From the NCBI GenBank assembly GCA_020026335.1, contig JAHHQO010000006.1, positions 62,001 to 126,000 on the forward strand: DNA of 64,000 nucleotides, read 5' to 3'. Under the pieces are notes generated by a model. The model did no database searches and was not told the DNA's origin. It was given only the letters and a program-made list of their open reading frames with translations. This document shows, piece after piece, positions 43,894 to 53,140 of the stretch. Positions within the stretch are counted from its first letter, which is position 1, and each line of letters begins with the position of its first letter. The position numbers were made by a program, and so were the translations under genes. This DNA is from Alistipes sp. (GTDB lineage Bacteria; Bacteroidota; Bacteroidia; Bacteroidales; Rikenellaceae).

Positions 43894-46071
43894 CTATCGG
43901 ATAAACAACAGCTCGCGATATTTGGGCAACGGCCAAATCTGGTCATCGACCATCTCTTCCAACTTGTCGATGTGACGGCGAATCTCATCGAAGCACGATG
44001 CCACCGTGTCGTGGTAGCAAATCGCCTTCTCGCGCTGGTCCTGAATACGGTTGGCAATCTTACGCGCCTCGACCATCTCGTGGGTCAGCTTCTGAATTGC
44101 CGCCGTGTGGTTCTGAATCGACTTAATCAGCTCGATGTCCGATGAAGCGTTCAGCCCCGGAATCTGCGACATCTTATACACCTTGTCGAGCAACATCGCC
44201 TCGTAACGCGATGCGGTGGGCACGATATGGTTCATCGCCATGTCGCCCAGCACACGACCCTCAATCTGAATCTTCTTGGTGTAGGTCTCCCACTTCACCT
44301 CGGCACGAGCCTCCAGCTCCACCTGCGTGAAGACGCCCGTCTCCTTGAACATCTTGACGGTCTTACCATCGAGGTAACGATCGAAGGTCAGAGGTGTAGA
44401 GCCCTCGCAATCCAGACCGCGGCGCAGTGCCTCCGAACGCCACTCGTCGGAGTAGCCGTTACCATCGAAACGAATGGCGCGGCACTCGTCAATCATCTTC
44501 TTCAAGACCTCGTAGATGGCCTTCTCCTTCTTCATACCGCCCTCAATCTTGGCATCGACCGTCTTACGGAACTCGGTGAGCGAGTAAGCCATGGCAGCAT
44601 TGAAGACGATGGTGGCCTCGGCGCAGTTGTCCGAAGAACCCACAGCACGGAACTCGAAGCGGTTACCCGTGAAGGCAAAGGGCGAGGTACGGTTGCGGTC
44701 GGTATTGTCGAGCAAGAGGGTCGGAATGTGCGAGATACCGCTCATCTTAAACACGTTCTTGGCATCGAAACGAATGATGTCGTCGCTGCTCGAAGCCGCC
44801 AGCTTGTCCAGCACCGCCGACACCTGTGTGCCGAGGAAAGTGGAGATGATGGCGGGAGGTGCCTCGTGCGCACCCAGACGGTGGGCATTGGTGGCACTCA
44901 TAATAGAGGCTTTGAGCAGACCGTTGAAACGATATACGGCCGATATGGCATTCACCAGGAAGGTGATGAACTGCAAGTTCTCCGAAGCGGTGCGACCGGG
45001 CGCAAAGAGATTGACACCCGTATCGGTACCCAGCGACCAGTTGTTGTGCTTACCCGAACCGTTGATGCCCTTGAAAGGCTTCTCGTGGAGCAGGACGCGG
45101 AACTTGTGGCGGCGTGCAATCTTATCCATGATGGTCATCAGAAGCTGGTTGTGGTCGTTGGCGAGGTTGGCCTCCTCGAAGACGGGCGCCAGCTCAAACT
45201 GATTGGGTGCAGCCTCGTTGTGACGTGTCTTGACGGGAATACCCAGCTTGAGACACTCGTACTCCAAATCCTTCATGAAGGAGATGACACGTGCGGGAAT
45301 AGCACCGAAGTAGTGGTCCTCAAGTTGCTGGTTCTTTGCCGACTCGTGACCCATGAGGGTACGACCTGTCAGCACAAGGTCGGGACGAATCGCCCACAAG
45401 CTCTCGTCCACAAGGAAATACTCCTGCTCCCAACCCAGATAGGAGATGACCTTCTGCACGTTCTTGTCGAAGTAGTGGCACACCTCGGTAGCGGCCTTAT
45501 CCACAGCCGAGAGGGCTCTCAACAGAGGTACTTTATAGTCCAACGCCTCACCCGTGTAGGCGATGAAGACGGTGGGGATACAAAGTGTGGTATCGACGAT
45601 GAATGCCGGAGAGGTGGGGTCCCATGCCGAATAACCGCGTGCCTCGAAGGTGTTGCGGATACCGCCGTTGGGGAACGACGATGCATCGGGCTCCTGCTGC
45701 ACGAGCAGCTTGCCGGCGAACTCCTCCAGCACACCGCCCTCGCCATCGGGGTCGGCAAAAGCATCGTGCTTCTCTGCCGTACCTCCGGTCAGCGGCTGAA
45801 ACCAGTGGGTGTAGTGGTCGGCACCGTTGTCCAACGCCCACTCGCGCATACCGGCGGCAATGCTGTCGGCCAGCTCCAATGTAAGAGGCGTACCGTGACG
45901 CATGGTGTCGATGAGGGCATCGTAGGTTTTCTTGTTGAGATACTTGCGCATCACACGACGGTTAAAGACCTTCTCCGAAAAATATTCCGAAGCTCGTCCC
46001 TTGGGTTTCTCCACCTCGACAGCCGCATGGTTAATCGCGGCATCGACCATCTTAAATCTGAGTTGTGACAT
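43894..46071 (-). CDS. Glutamine synthetase type III
   Basis: 725 residues from MSQLRFKMVDAAI; the frame extends upstream but that sequence has no family match. GSIII is the large hexameric/dodecameric form first studied in Bacteroides. Signature stretches: GMREWALDNGADHYTHWFQPLTG, DPTSPAFIV, WEQEYFLVD, KTRHNEAAPNQFE, SGKHNNWS, NRTSPFAFTGNRFEFRAVGS. Makes glutamine from glutamate, ammonia and ATP, the main nitrogen entry point. Monocistronic with a TACTTTTG box at 46226-46233. Confidence 0.97.
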   Translation of the reverse strand: MSQLRFKMVDAAINHAAVEVEKPKGRASEYFSEKVFNRRVMRKYLNKKTYDALIDTMRHGTPLTLELADSIAAGMREWALDNGADHYTHWFQPLTGGTAEKHDAFADPDGEGGVLEEFAGKLLVQQEPDASSFPNGGIRNTFEARGYSAWDPTSPAFIVDTTLCIPTVFIAYTGEALDYKVPLLRALSAVDKAATEVCHYFDKNVQKVISYLGWEQEYFLVDESLWAIRPDLVLTGRTLMGHESAKNQQLEDHYFGAIPARVISFMKDLEYECLKLGIPVKTRHNEAAPNQFELAPVFEEANLANDHNQLLMTIMDKIARRHKFRVLLHEKPFKGINGSGKHNNWSLGTDTGVNLFAPGRTASENLQFITFLVNAISAVYRFNGLLKASIMSATNAHRLGAHEAPPAIISTFLGTQVSAVLDKLAASSSDDIIRFDAKNVFKMSGISHIPTLLLDNTDRNRTSPFAFTGNRFEFRAVGSSDNCAEATIVFNAAMAYSLTEFRKTVDAKIEGGMKKEKAIYEVLKKMIDECRAIRFDGNGYSDEWRSEALRRGLDCEGSTPLTFDRYLDGKTVKMFKETGVFTQVELEARAEVKWETYTKKIQIEGRVLGDMAMNHIVPTASRYEAMLLDKVYKMSQIPGLNASSDIELIKSIQNHTAAIQKLTHEMVEARKIANRIQDQREKAICYHDTVASCFDEIRRHIDKLEEMVDDQIWPLPKYRELLFIR

Positions 46072-46225
46072 ATTTTTACGATTAAATTGTAGTTGTTTTC
46101 CGTGATTCCGACTCCTCCGTTCCTCTCGTCCGCCACCGGGTAAATATCTTCGGTCGAAACGACAAAACGATGAATTTGCGGGGTGAGACGAAAATCGTCT
46201 TTCCGCTACGAGTAGAGCCACGTGA

Positions 46226-46233
46226 CAAAAGTA
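46226..46233 (-). promoter_or_regulatory. Candidate -7 element for glnIII
   Basis: Minus strand TACTTTTG; leader of about 150 bases. Confidence 0.5.
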
Positions 46234-46587
46234 GATATTTTTCGCCGATGTCGGTTTTCACAAAACACTCATTTTTGCTAAAACTTGTTATTTTTTATCA
46301 ACATTTTCGATTTTTGAGGGCAAAATCGGAGAAATGACCGCAAATTTTCAACTGTTATTCAAATAACATTGCATTTTTCATCCAACTTGCTCCAAAATCC
46401 AAATTTTCATACTTACCACAAATCTGACACCATAAAGACCAAAATTCAACCAATCACCCGCAAATCACGCCCCGCACTGCCAACAAAACACTTCCCGTTT
46501 TACCATATATTAAATACCACTTCGAACATTTGCCCCTCGGCGGGAAAACAACAAAAATGACATTGTCCTGTTATTTAATTAACAATT

Positions 46588-46621
46588 TTTGCGTCATGTT
46601 TCAATTTAATTTGTATCTTTA
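46588..46621 (+). promoter_or_regulatory. Bacteroidetes-type promoter for mutAB
   Basis: TTTG (46588-46591), 22 bases, TATCTTTA (46614-46621). Confidence 0.6.
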
Positions 46622-46695
46622 CATAAATTTTGAGACCAAGAAAAAACTGGAAGCAAAATACAACAAACAACACTAATACTAATCTCTAAAAAGTT

Positions 46696-48546
46696 ATGGC
46701 AAATACCACAAGAGAAAAGTTATTTGCCGAATTTCCCGAAGTTACAACCGAACAATGGGAAGCGGCAATAACCAAAGACCTTAAAGGTGCCGATTACGAG
46801 CGCAAATTGGTATGGAGAACAGGTGAAGGTTTCAATGTTCGTCCCTATTACCGTGCAGAGGACCTCAAAGGTATTAAGTTCCTGAATTCGCAGGCAGGCG
46901 AATTCCCCTATGTCAGAGGTACACGCGACAACAACAACTGGCGCATTCACCAGACCGTAGAGGTCTCCGATGCAAAAACCGCCAACGAGGAGGCGCTCAA
47001 ACTCCTCAACGCAGGTGTCGACTCTCTGACCTTCGACATCGCCAACGAGACATTCTCGGCAGACGATGTTCGTACTCTTCTCAACGAAATCTACATTCCC
47101 GCTGTTAATATCGTCTTTGCAGGCAAGGCCGTCGAGCAGATTGCCGATTGTGTTTTGGCCTACCTCGAGGAGAAGGGCGTGAAGAAGGAGGAGGCTATGG
47201 TAGCCTTCGAAATCGATCCTCTCGTAAAGGAGCTGTCCCACAAGGGCTCGGCTTCGGAGGAGGAGCTGAAAAACGAATTCAAGACCATCGCCGCTCTGGT
47301 TCGCAAGACACAGGACTACCCCCACATCCGTGTGGCGACCGTGTCGGGCACCATCTTCGGCAACTCGGGTTCGACCATCGTCGAGGAGTTGGGCTTCGCC
47401 CTCTCGGCAGGTCACGACTACCTGGTGCGTCTGATGGACGAGGGTCTGTCGATTGACGAGGTGGCTCGCAAGGTGCGTTTCGCATTCTCGGTTACCTCCA
47501 ACTACTTCCTCGAAATCGCGAAGTTCCGCGCCGCACGTATGCTGTGGGCGAACATCGTCAAGGGTTACAACCCCTCGCGCAACTGCCGTTGCAAGATGGA
47601 GATTCACGCCGAGACCTCGCGCTGGAATCAAACCGTCTACGACCCCTATGTAAATATGCTGAGAGGTACCACCGAGGCTATGTCGGCTTCCATCGCAGGT
47701 GTTTACTCACTGGAGGTTACTCCCTTCGACCGCGCCTTCGAGACCCCGACCACATTCGCAAAGCGTATCGCCCGCAATGTGGAGCTGCTGCTCAAGCACG
47801 AGGCTCACTTCGACCGTGTTGTTGACCCCGCCGGCGGTTCGTACTACATCGAGAACCTCACCCAGTCGATTGCTGCCGAGGCATGGAAACTCTTCCTCTC
47901 GATTGAGGAGAAGGGCGGCTATGCAGAGGCCTACAATTCGGGTATGATTGTCGATATGGTGAAGGCTTCGGCTGCCGCCAAGGACAAGAACATCGCTACC
48001 CGTCGTCAGACACTGCTGGGTGCCAACCAGTTCCCCAACTTCACGGAGACTGCTTCGAAGGACATCACCGAGCAGACTGTGACTCGTCCCTCGGCCGAGG
48101 GCAACGTATTGGTTCCCTACCGCGGTTCGATGGCATTCGAACAGATGCGTTTCCACACCGACCGCAGCGGCAAGGAGTTCAAGGCATTCATGCTCACCTG
48201 CGGTAACCTCGCCATGGCAAGAGCCCGCGCACAGTTCTCGTGCAACTTCTTCGCTTGTGCAGGTATCCGCGTACAGGACAACACCTACTTCAACTCGTTG
48301 GAGGAGGGTGTGAAGGCCGCTTTGGAGGCCAAGGCCGACATCGTGGTGGTTTGTGCTTCGGACGACGACTATCTGGAGGCTGCTCCCAAGGTCAAGGAGC
48401 TGTTGCAGGACAAGGCCATTCTGGTGGTTGCCGGCGCACCGGCTTGCACCCCCGAATTGGAGGCACAGGGCATCAAGAACTTCATCAACGTGAAGTCCAA
48501 CGTGCTCGAAACATTGAAGTTCTACCTTAAAGAGATGGGAAACTAA
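46696..48546 (+). CDS. mutA: Methylmalonyl-CoA mutase small subunit
   Basis: 616 residues. Catalytically inactive partner of MutB: it has the (beta/alpha)8-like CoA-mutase domain (DFPxxRGT-like GEFPYVRGTRDNNNWRI, NLTQSIAAEAWKLF) and a C-terminal flavodoxin-like region that lacks the DxHxxG cobalamin motif. Forms the heterodimer that interconverts succinyl-CoA and methylmalonyl-CoA on the way to propionate. mutB starts 2 bases after the stop. Confidence 0.95.
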   Translation: MANTTREKLFAEFPEVTTEQWEAAITKDLKGADYERKLVWRTGEGFNVRPYYRAEDLKGIKFLNSQAGEFPYVRGTRDNNNWRIHQTVEVSDAKTANEEALKLLNAGVDSLTFDIANETFSADDVRTLLNEIYIPAVNIVFAGKAVEQIADCVLAYLEEKGVKKEEAMVAFEIDPLVKELSHKGSASEEELKNEFKTIAALVRKTQDYPHIRVATVSGTIFGNSGSTIVEELGFALSAGHDYLVRLMDEGLSIDEVARKVRFAFSVTSNYFLEIAKFRAARMLWANIVKGYNPSRNCRCKMEIHAETSRWNQTVYDPYVNMLRGTTEAMSASIAGVYSLEVTPFDRAFETPTTFAKRIARNVELLLKHEAHFDRVVDPAGGSYYIENLTQSIAAEAWKLFLSIEEKGGYAEAYNSGMIVDMVKASAAAKDKNIATRRQTLLGANQFPNFTETASKDITEQTVTRPSAEGNVLVPYRGSMAFEQMRFHTDRSGKEFKAFMLTCGNLAMARARAQFSCNFFACAGIRVQDNTYFNSLEEGVKAALEAKADIVVVCASDDDYLEAAPKVKELLQDKAILVVAGAPACTPELEAQGIKNFINVKSNVLETLKFYLKEMGN

Positions 48547-48548
48547 TC

Positions 48549-50681
48549 ATGAGAGCTAAATTTTCAGAATTGACATACGAAGCAACCGCACAGTGCGGTT
48601 GCTCAAAAGAGAGCCACGAGCAGGAACCGTGGCTGACAGCCGAGCGTATCCCCGTGAAGGGTACCTACACGGCCGAAGATCTCGAAGGCATGGAGCACCT
48701 GAACTATTCGGCAGGTTTGGCCCCCTTCCTCAGAGGTCCCTATTCGACAATGTATGTGATGCGTCCGTGGACCATCCGTCAGTACGCAGGTTTCTCGACC
48801 GCCGAGGAGTCCAACGCTTTCTACCGTCGTAACCTGGCGGCAGGTCAGAAGGGTCTGTCGGTGGCATTCGACCTGGCTACACACCGTGGCTACGATGCCG
48901 ACCATCCGCGTGTTGTGGGTGATGTGGGTAAGGCCGGTGTGTCGATTTGCTCGGTAGAGGATATGAAGGTGCTCTTCAACGGTATTCCTCTGGACAAGAT
49001 GTCAGTGTCGATGACCATGAACGGTGCCGTGTTGCCTATCCTGGCGTTCTACATCGTGACCGGTCTGGAGCAGGGTTGCACCCTCGACCAGATGGCAGGT
49101 ACCATTCAGAACGATATTCTCAAGGAGTTCATGGTGCGTAACACCTACATCTATCCCCCCGAGTTCTCGATGCGTATCATCGCCGACATCTTCGAGTACA
49201 CCTCGAAGAACATGCCCAAGTTCAACTCCATCTCTATCTCGGGTTACCACATGCAGGAGGCAGGTGCAACTGCCGACATCGAGTTGGCCTACACCCTCGC
49301 CGATGGTTTGGAGTACCTGCGTGCAGGTATCAACGCCGGTATGTCGGTCGATACCTTCGCACCCCGTCTGTCGTTCTTCTGGGCTATCGGTATGAACCAC
49401 TTCATGGAGATTGCCAAGATGCGTGCAGGTCGTATGCTGTGGGCGAAGATTGTCAAGCAGTTCAACCCCCAGAACCCCAAGTCGTCGGCTCTGCGTACCC
49501 ACTCGCAGACTTCGGGTTGGTCGCTCACCGAGCAGGACCCCTTCAACAACGTGGGTCGTACAGCCATCGAGGCAATGGGTGCAGCTCTGGGTCACACCCA
49601 GTCACTCCACACCAACGCGCTCGACGAGGCTATTGCACTGCCTACCGACTTCTCGGCACGTATTGCCCGTAACACCCAGATTTATATCCAGAACGAGACT
49701 TCGGTTTGCCGCGAGGTAGACCCCTGGGCAGGTTCTTACTACGTAGAGACCCTGACCAACGAAATCGCTCACAAGGCTTGGGAGCACATTCAGGAAATCG
49801 AGAAGCTCGGCGGTATGGCCAAGGCTATCGAGACCGGTATTCCCAAGATGCGTATCGAGGAGGCTTCGGCTCGCAAGCAGGCACGTATCGACTCCGGTGA
49901 GGAGAAGATTATCGGTCTGAACGAGTTCCGTCTGGAGAAAGAGGCTCCCATCGACATCCTCGCCGTGGACAACACCGCCGTTCGCGAGAGTCAGATCAAG
50001 CGCCTCAACGAGTTGAAGGCCAACCGTGACGATGCAGCCGTGAAGAAGGCTTTGGACGCCATCACCGAGTGTGTGAAGACCAAGCAGGGCAACCTGTTGG
50101 AGCTGGCCGTCGAGGCAGCCAAGGTTCGCGCCACACTGGGCGAGATTTCCGATGCTTGCGAGGTTGTCGTAGGTCGCTATAAGGCAGTTATTCGTTCCAT
50201 CTCAGGAGTATACAGTTCAGAAGTGAAAAACGATAAGAGTTTCCAGCACGCCAAGGAGCTGTGCGCAGAGTTTGCCAAGAAGGAGGGACGTCAGCCCCGT
50301 ATCATGATTGCCAAGTTGGGTCAGGACGGTCACGACCGTGGTGCCAAGGTGGTTGCAACAGGTTACGCCGACATCGGCTTCGATGTCGATATGGGTCCCC
50401 TGTTCCAGACTCCCGCCGAGGCTGCCAAGCAGGCTGTCGAGAATGACGTTCACGTAGTCGGTGTTTCGTCACTCGCTGCCGGTCACCTCACCCTCGTACC
50501 TCAGATTATCGCCGAGCTGAAGAAGTTGGGCCGTGAGGATATCATCGTCATCGTGGGCGGTGTCATTCCTCACCAGGACTACGACGAGCTCTACCGCGAT
50601 GGTGCTGCGGCTATCTTCGGCCCCGGTACTCCCATCTCGACAGCAGCTATCAAGATGCTTGAGATTCTGTTGGCGGACTAA
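48549..50681 (+). CDS. mutB: Methylmalonyl-CoA mutase large subunit
   Basis: 710 residues. CoA-mutase barrel (about 40-560; LNYSAGLAPFLRGPYSTMYVMRPWTIRQYAGFSTAEESN, SGYHMQEAGATADIELA) and cobalamin domain with D593-x-H595-x-x-G598 (GQDGHDRGAKVVATGYADIGFDVD). Adenosylcobalamin is held base-off by His595. Cytosolic. Adjacent epimerase, decarboxylase and MeaB genes are not present. Confidence 0.97.
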   Translation: MRAKFSELTYEATAQCGCSKESHEQEPWLTAERIPVKGTYTAEDLEGMEHLNYSAGLAPFLRGPYSTMYVMRPWTIRQYAGFSTAEESNAFYRRNLAAGQKGLSVAFDLATHRGYDADHPRVVGDVGKAGVSICSVEDMKVLFNGIPLDKMSVSMTMNGAVLPILAFYIVTGLEQGCTLDQMAGTIQNDILKEFMVRNTYIYPPEFSMRIIADIFEYTSKNMPKFNSISISGYHMQEAGATADIELAYTLADGLEYLRAGINAGMSVDTFAPRLSFFWAIGMNHFMEIAKMRAGRMLWAKIVKQFNPQNPKSSALRTHSQTSGWSLTEQDPFNNVGRTAIEAMGAALGHTQSLHTNALDEAIALPTDFSARIARNTQIYIQNETSVCREVDPWAGSYYVETLTNEIAHKAWEHIQEIEKLGGMAKAIETGIPKMRIEEASARKQARIDSGEEKIIGLNEFRLEKEAPIDILAVDNTAVRESQIKRLNELKANRDDAAVKKALDAITECVKTKQGNLLELAVEAAKVRATLGEISDACEVVVGRYKAVIRSISGVYSSEVKNDKSFQHAKELCAEFAKKEGRQPRIMIAKLGQDGHDRGAKVVATGYADIGFDVDMGPLFQTPAEAAKQAVENDVHVVGVSSLAAGHLTLVPQIIAELKKLGREDIIVIVGGVIPHQDYDELYRDGAAAIFGPGTPISTAAIKMLEILLAD

Positions 50682-50703
50682 TCCCCCGACACTCAAAAAT
50701 ATC

Positions 50704-50746
50704 CACAAAGGGTATGGCCAAATGCGGTCATACCCTTTGTTTTTTA
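50704..50746 (+). terminator. Terminator after mutB
   Basis: ACAAAGGGTATG / CATACCCTTTGT stem followed by TTTTT. Confidence 0.9.
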
Positions 50747-50754
50747 TATCTTTG
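50747..50754 (+). promoter_or_regulatory. Candidate -7 element for the lipoprotein-phosphatase pair
   Basis: TATCTTTG directly after the mutB terminator, 23 bases before the ATG at 50778. Confidence 0.52.
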
Positions 50755-50777
50755 TCCCACAATCAAAACCCACAGCG

Positions 50778-51311
50778 ATGAAACACCTATTTGCATTACT
50801 ACTTTCCGTGGCACTGCTGACGGCCTGCGACAATGTGCAAACCCAAGGCCAAGCCGCCGCACAACGTATCATGAAGGAGAACGTCATCGTCCCCGATAGC
50901 TACGAAGCCGTGGAGACCCGAGTGGATAGTCTCTACGCCGACATCAATTTCAACATGAATGCCTTTTCGATAGCCAAGCGTATTCTCACGATTGAGGGCA
51001 ATGCCCCCCGAATGAGCGGTCAGAGCCCCACAGGGGGAGTTGTCGCAGAGTTGGAATCGCGCATACGCGCCCTCGACAGCCACCTCGACAAGGGCGCATT
51101 TGAGGGTTGGCGACTCCACCACCGCTACCGTGCCGCCAATGTGCAGGGCAAGGTGTTGGACGAGGAGGTCATCATCTTTGTAGATCCGGAGATGAAGGAG
51201 TGTCGCGGCATTCTCGACCTCTCGAACGGCAAGGCCGAGGAGGTGGAGCGTCTGCGCAAAATCATCGCCCGTGCGCTGAACAATGTCTCCACACCGACTG
51301 AACAAGAATAA
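50778..51311 (+). CDS. Lipoprotein of unknown function
   Basis: 177 residues. Lipoprotein signal with Cys17 (LLTAC), so it is envelope-anchored. The rest is mostly helical and charged, with LESRIRALDSHLDKGAFEGWRLHHRYRA, then beta-like LDEEVIIFVDPEMKECRGILDL and a helix. No domain recognised. Fifteen bases before the IMPase-family gene, so cotranscription is likely. Confidence 0.7.
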   Translation: MKHLFALLLSVALLTACDNVQTQGQAAAQRIMKENVIVPDSYEAVETRVDSLYADINFNMNAFSIAKRILTIEGNAPRMSGQSPTGGVVAELESRIRALDSHLDKGAFEGWRLHHRYRAANVQGKVLDEEVIIFVDPEMKECRGILDLSNGKAEEVERLRKIIARALNNVSTPTEQE

Positions 51312-51326
51312 ACCAAACATATCATC

Positions 51327-52109
51327 ATGGAAACAATATCACTGAACGCCATCGTGGAGATTGTCCGCGAAGCGGCGCAGTACATGCTCACCGACTCGTT
51401 CGAAATCACCCAGAAAGACGGCTACACCAACATTGTCACCTCATCGGATGTGGCAGTGCAGGAGTTCCTCTGCGGCAAGTTGTCGCAGTTGTTGCCCGGC
51501 AGCGGTTTTCTGTGCGAGGAGGAGGACATGCAGGACAACTCACACGAATACACATGGATTATCGACCCCATTGACGGCACGGCCAACTACAGCCGCGGTG
51601 TGGATACCTGCGCCATCTGCGTGGGACTGAAGCACCACGAGGAGATGGAGTGCGGCGTGGTATATCTACCGCGCACCAACGAGATGTTCTCGGCGCAGAA
51701 GGGCAAGGGTGCCTTCCGCAACGGACGACAGATTCATGTCTCGCAGCGTCCCTTCGAGAACGCCATTCTCTGCACCGCCCTGCCCGTCTATCACAAGGAG
51801 TACGCCCGTCTGTGTGGCGACATCATTCTCGATGCCATCAGCCAGTGCAACGACTTCCGCCGTTTCGGTGCCTGCGCACCCGAATTGTGCTATGTGGCGA
51901 TGGGTCGCTTCGAGCTGTTCTACGAGTATCTGCTCAGCCCGTGGGACTATGCCGCCGCCTCAATTATCCTCACCGAGGCAGGAGGTGTCATCACGGCACG
52001 TGACGGCAGCAAGCTCGACATCTCCAACCCCGGAGGATTAGTGGCAGGCAACAACCCCGAAAGCCACGCGAGAATACTCTCCATCGTAAGAAAGCACACC
52101 GGAGAGTAA
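51327..52109 (+). CDS. Inositol monophosphatase-family phosphatase
   Basis: 260 residues. Mg2+-dependent phosphatase fold: FLCEEED (metal ligand Glu), WIIDPIDGTANYSRG (about 76-90, core motif) and the C-terminal WDYAAASIILTEAGGVI. The family includes IMPase (SuhB), CysQ (PAP phosphatase) and fructose-bisphosphatase-like enzymes; the substrate is not decided by these motifs. Confidence 0.88.
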   Translation: METISLNAIVEIVREAAQYMLTDSFEITQKDGYTNIVTSSDVAVQEFLCGKLSQLLPGSGFLCEEEDMQDNSHEYTWIIDPIDGTANYSRGVDTCAICVGLKHHEEMECGVVYLPRTNEMFSAQKGKGAFRNGRQIHVSQRPFENAILCTALPVYHKEYARLCGDIILDAISQCNDFRRFGACAPELCYVAMGRFELFYEYLLSPWDYAAASIILTEAGGVITARDGSKLDISNPGGLVAGNNPESHARILSIVRKHTGE

Positions 52110-52132
52110 TCCCCCACCGTCATTTGACTACA

Positions 52133-52171
52133 CCCCCGAAACCTTTTCATAGGTTTCGGGGGATTTTTTTT
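52133..52171 (+). terminator. Terminator after the phosphatase gene
   Basis: CCCCCGAAACC / GGTTTCGGGGG stem then ATTTTTTT. Confidence 0.9.
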
Positions 52172-52184
52172 ATCAGGGGGGGGG

Positions 52185-52227
52185 AAAAAAATACCGTCCC
52201 GATTTCGAGGTCGGGACGGTATTTTTT
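52185..52227. terminator. Bidirectional terminator between the phosphatase gene and the porX operon
   Basis: AAAAAATACCGTCCCGA / TCGGGACGGTATTTTTT perfect stem; serves the minus-strand SRPBCC gene. Confidence 0.9.
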
Positions 52228-52252
52228 GAGGAGTCGCAACTCCGCAGACGAA

Positions 52253-52672
52253 TTACATGGGCGGCATCTGGCCGTTCATGGCTTTGGCAATGCCCTCGGC
52301 AATCTGGTCGAGACCCGACTGCAACTTGCTGCCAATCATCATCTTCATCATCATGTTCAACTCGACATGAAGCACCAGACGCATACGGGTGTCGTAGTCC
52401 GAAACCTTGTGCAGCTGAATCCAGAAGGCGAAGTCGATGGGTACACCGCCCTGATCGCCGATAATCTTCACGTGTTTGTTCTCCACCTTCTCGTCGATGA
52501 GCAGACGCACGGTGAAGCCTTTGGCCTTGAACGAGCAGGTGCGCTCGGTCGCCTGCCAATCCTCAACCTTATCCTGCAAGGCAGGGGTGAGGTTCTCGAA
52601 GCTGCTGATGGCTGCGAAAATCTGTTCTACGGGACGGAGTATCTGATGTTGTTGCGAAACGTATTCTTTCAT
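52253..52672 (-). CDS. SRPBCC (START/Bet v1-like) small protein
   Basis: 139 residues. A helix-grip fold with a hydrophobic cavity: N-terminal strand EYVSQQHQILRPVEQIFAAI, central strands, and C-terminal long helix rich in Met (MMMKMMIGSKLQSGLDQIAEGIAKAM). Family members bind lipids or polyketides or act as chaperone-like modules. The role here is unknown. Last gene of porX-tsaE-SRPBCC. Confidence 0.8.
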   Translation of the reverse strand: MKEYVSQQHQILRPVEQIFAAISSFENLTPALQDKVEDWQATERTCSFKAKGFTVRLLIDEKVENKHVKIIGDQGGVPIDFAFWIQLHKVSDYDTRMRLVLHVELNMMMKMMIGSKLQSGLDQIAEGIAKAMNGQMPPM

Positions 52673-52707
52673 AACGGGGTTGAATCTATTTTTGACGGAT
52701 TTAAAAA

Positions 52708-53124
52708 TTAATCGATTTCAAAGGTGCGCGCCGACTCGCTGTTTACCGTGATACGGATATTGACCGCGTCCTCGGGCAGGAGCTGCTCAATCTTCTCGGG
52801 CCACTCCACCAGACAGAGGTCGCCCGAATAGAAATACTCCTCGTAGCCGAAGTCGTAGGCCTCGCGGATGTCGTTGATACGATAGAAGTCGAAGTGATAG
52901 ACATGGCGACCACTCTCGGTGTTGTACTGATTGACGATGGCAAATGTAGGGCTGGTGACGGTGTCTTCGGAACCCATCTTTGCCATGATTTCGCGGATGA
53001 GGGTGGTCTTTCCGGCCCCCATCTCTCCACGGAAAGCCACCACCGAACGACGGCCGATAGCTTTGAGGATAGCTTCTGCCACTTCGGGCAGTTCGTCCTG
53101 TGAGGTAATGTGAATTGTTGTCAT
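52708..53124 (-). CDS. tsaE: tRNA threonylcarbamoyladenosine biosynthesis ATPase
   Basis: 138 residues from MTTIHITSQDELPEV; upstream in-frame codons lie within the gap to porX. Walker A is GEMGAGKTT (33-41), with SPTFAIVNQY and FDFYRI downstream and a Trp-Glu YEEYFYSGDLCLVEWPEK block. Works with TsaB and TsaD to make t6A at position 37 of ANN-decoding tRNAs. 16 bases after porX. Confidence 0.95.
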   Translation of the reverse strand: MTTIHITSQDELPEVAEAILKAIGRRSVVAFRGEMGAGKTTLIREIMAKMGSEDTVTSPTFAIVNQYNTESGRHVYHFDFYRINDIREAYDFGYEEYFYSGDLCLVEWPEKIEQLLPEDAVNIRITVNSESARTFEID

Positions 53125-53140
53125 TTTATCTGTTTTTATT

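Larger units (their letters stand above)
46072..46695. other. Divergent intergenic region between glnIII and mutA
   Basis: Holds the glnIII promoter box (46226-46233) and the mutA promoter (46588-46621). The 46234-46590 middle is AT-rich, and from about 46370 to 46535 its plus strand is nearly devoid of G. No gene is supported: the 63-codon frame at 46369 has a TTG start and no recognisable features. Confidence 0.7.

Noticed and set aside
46369..46560. 63-codon frame in the glnIII-mutA gap
   Set aside because: TTG start, G-poor composition, no domain.
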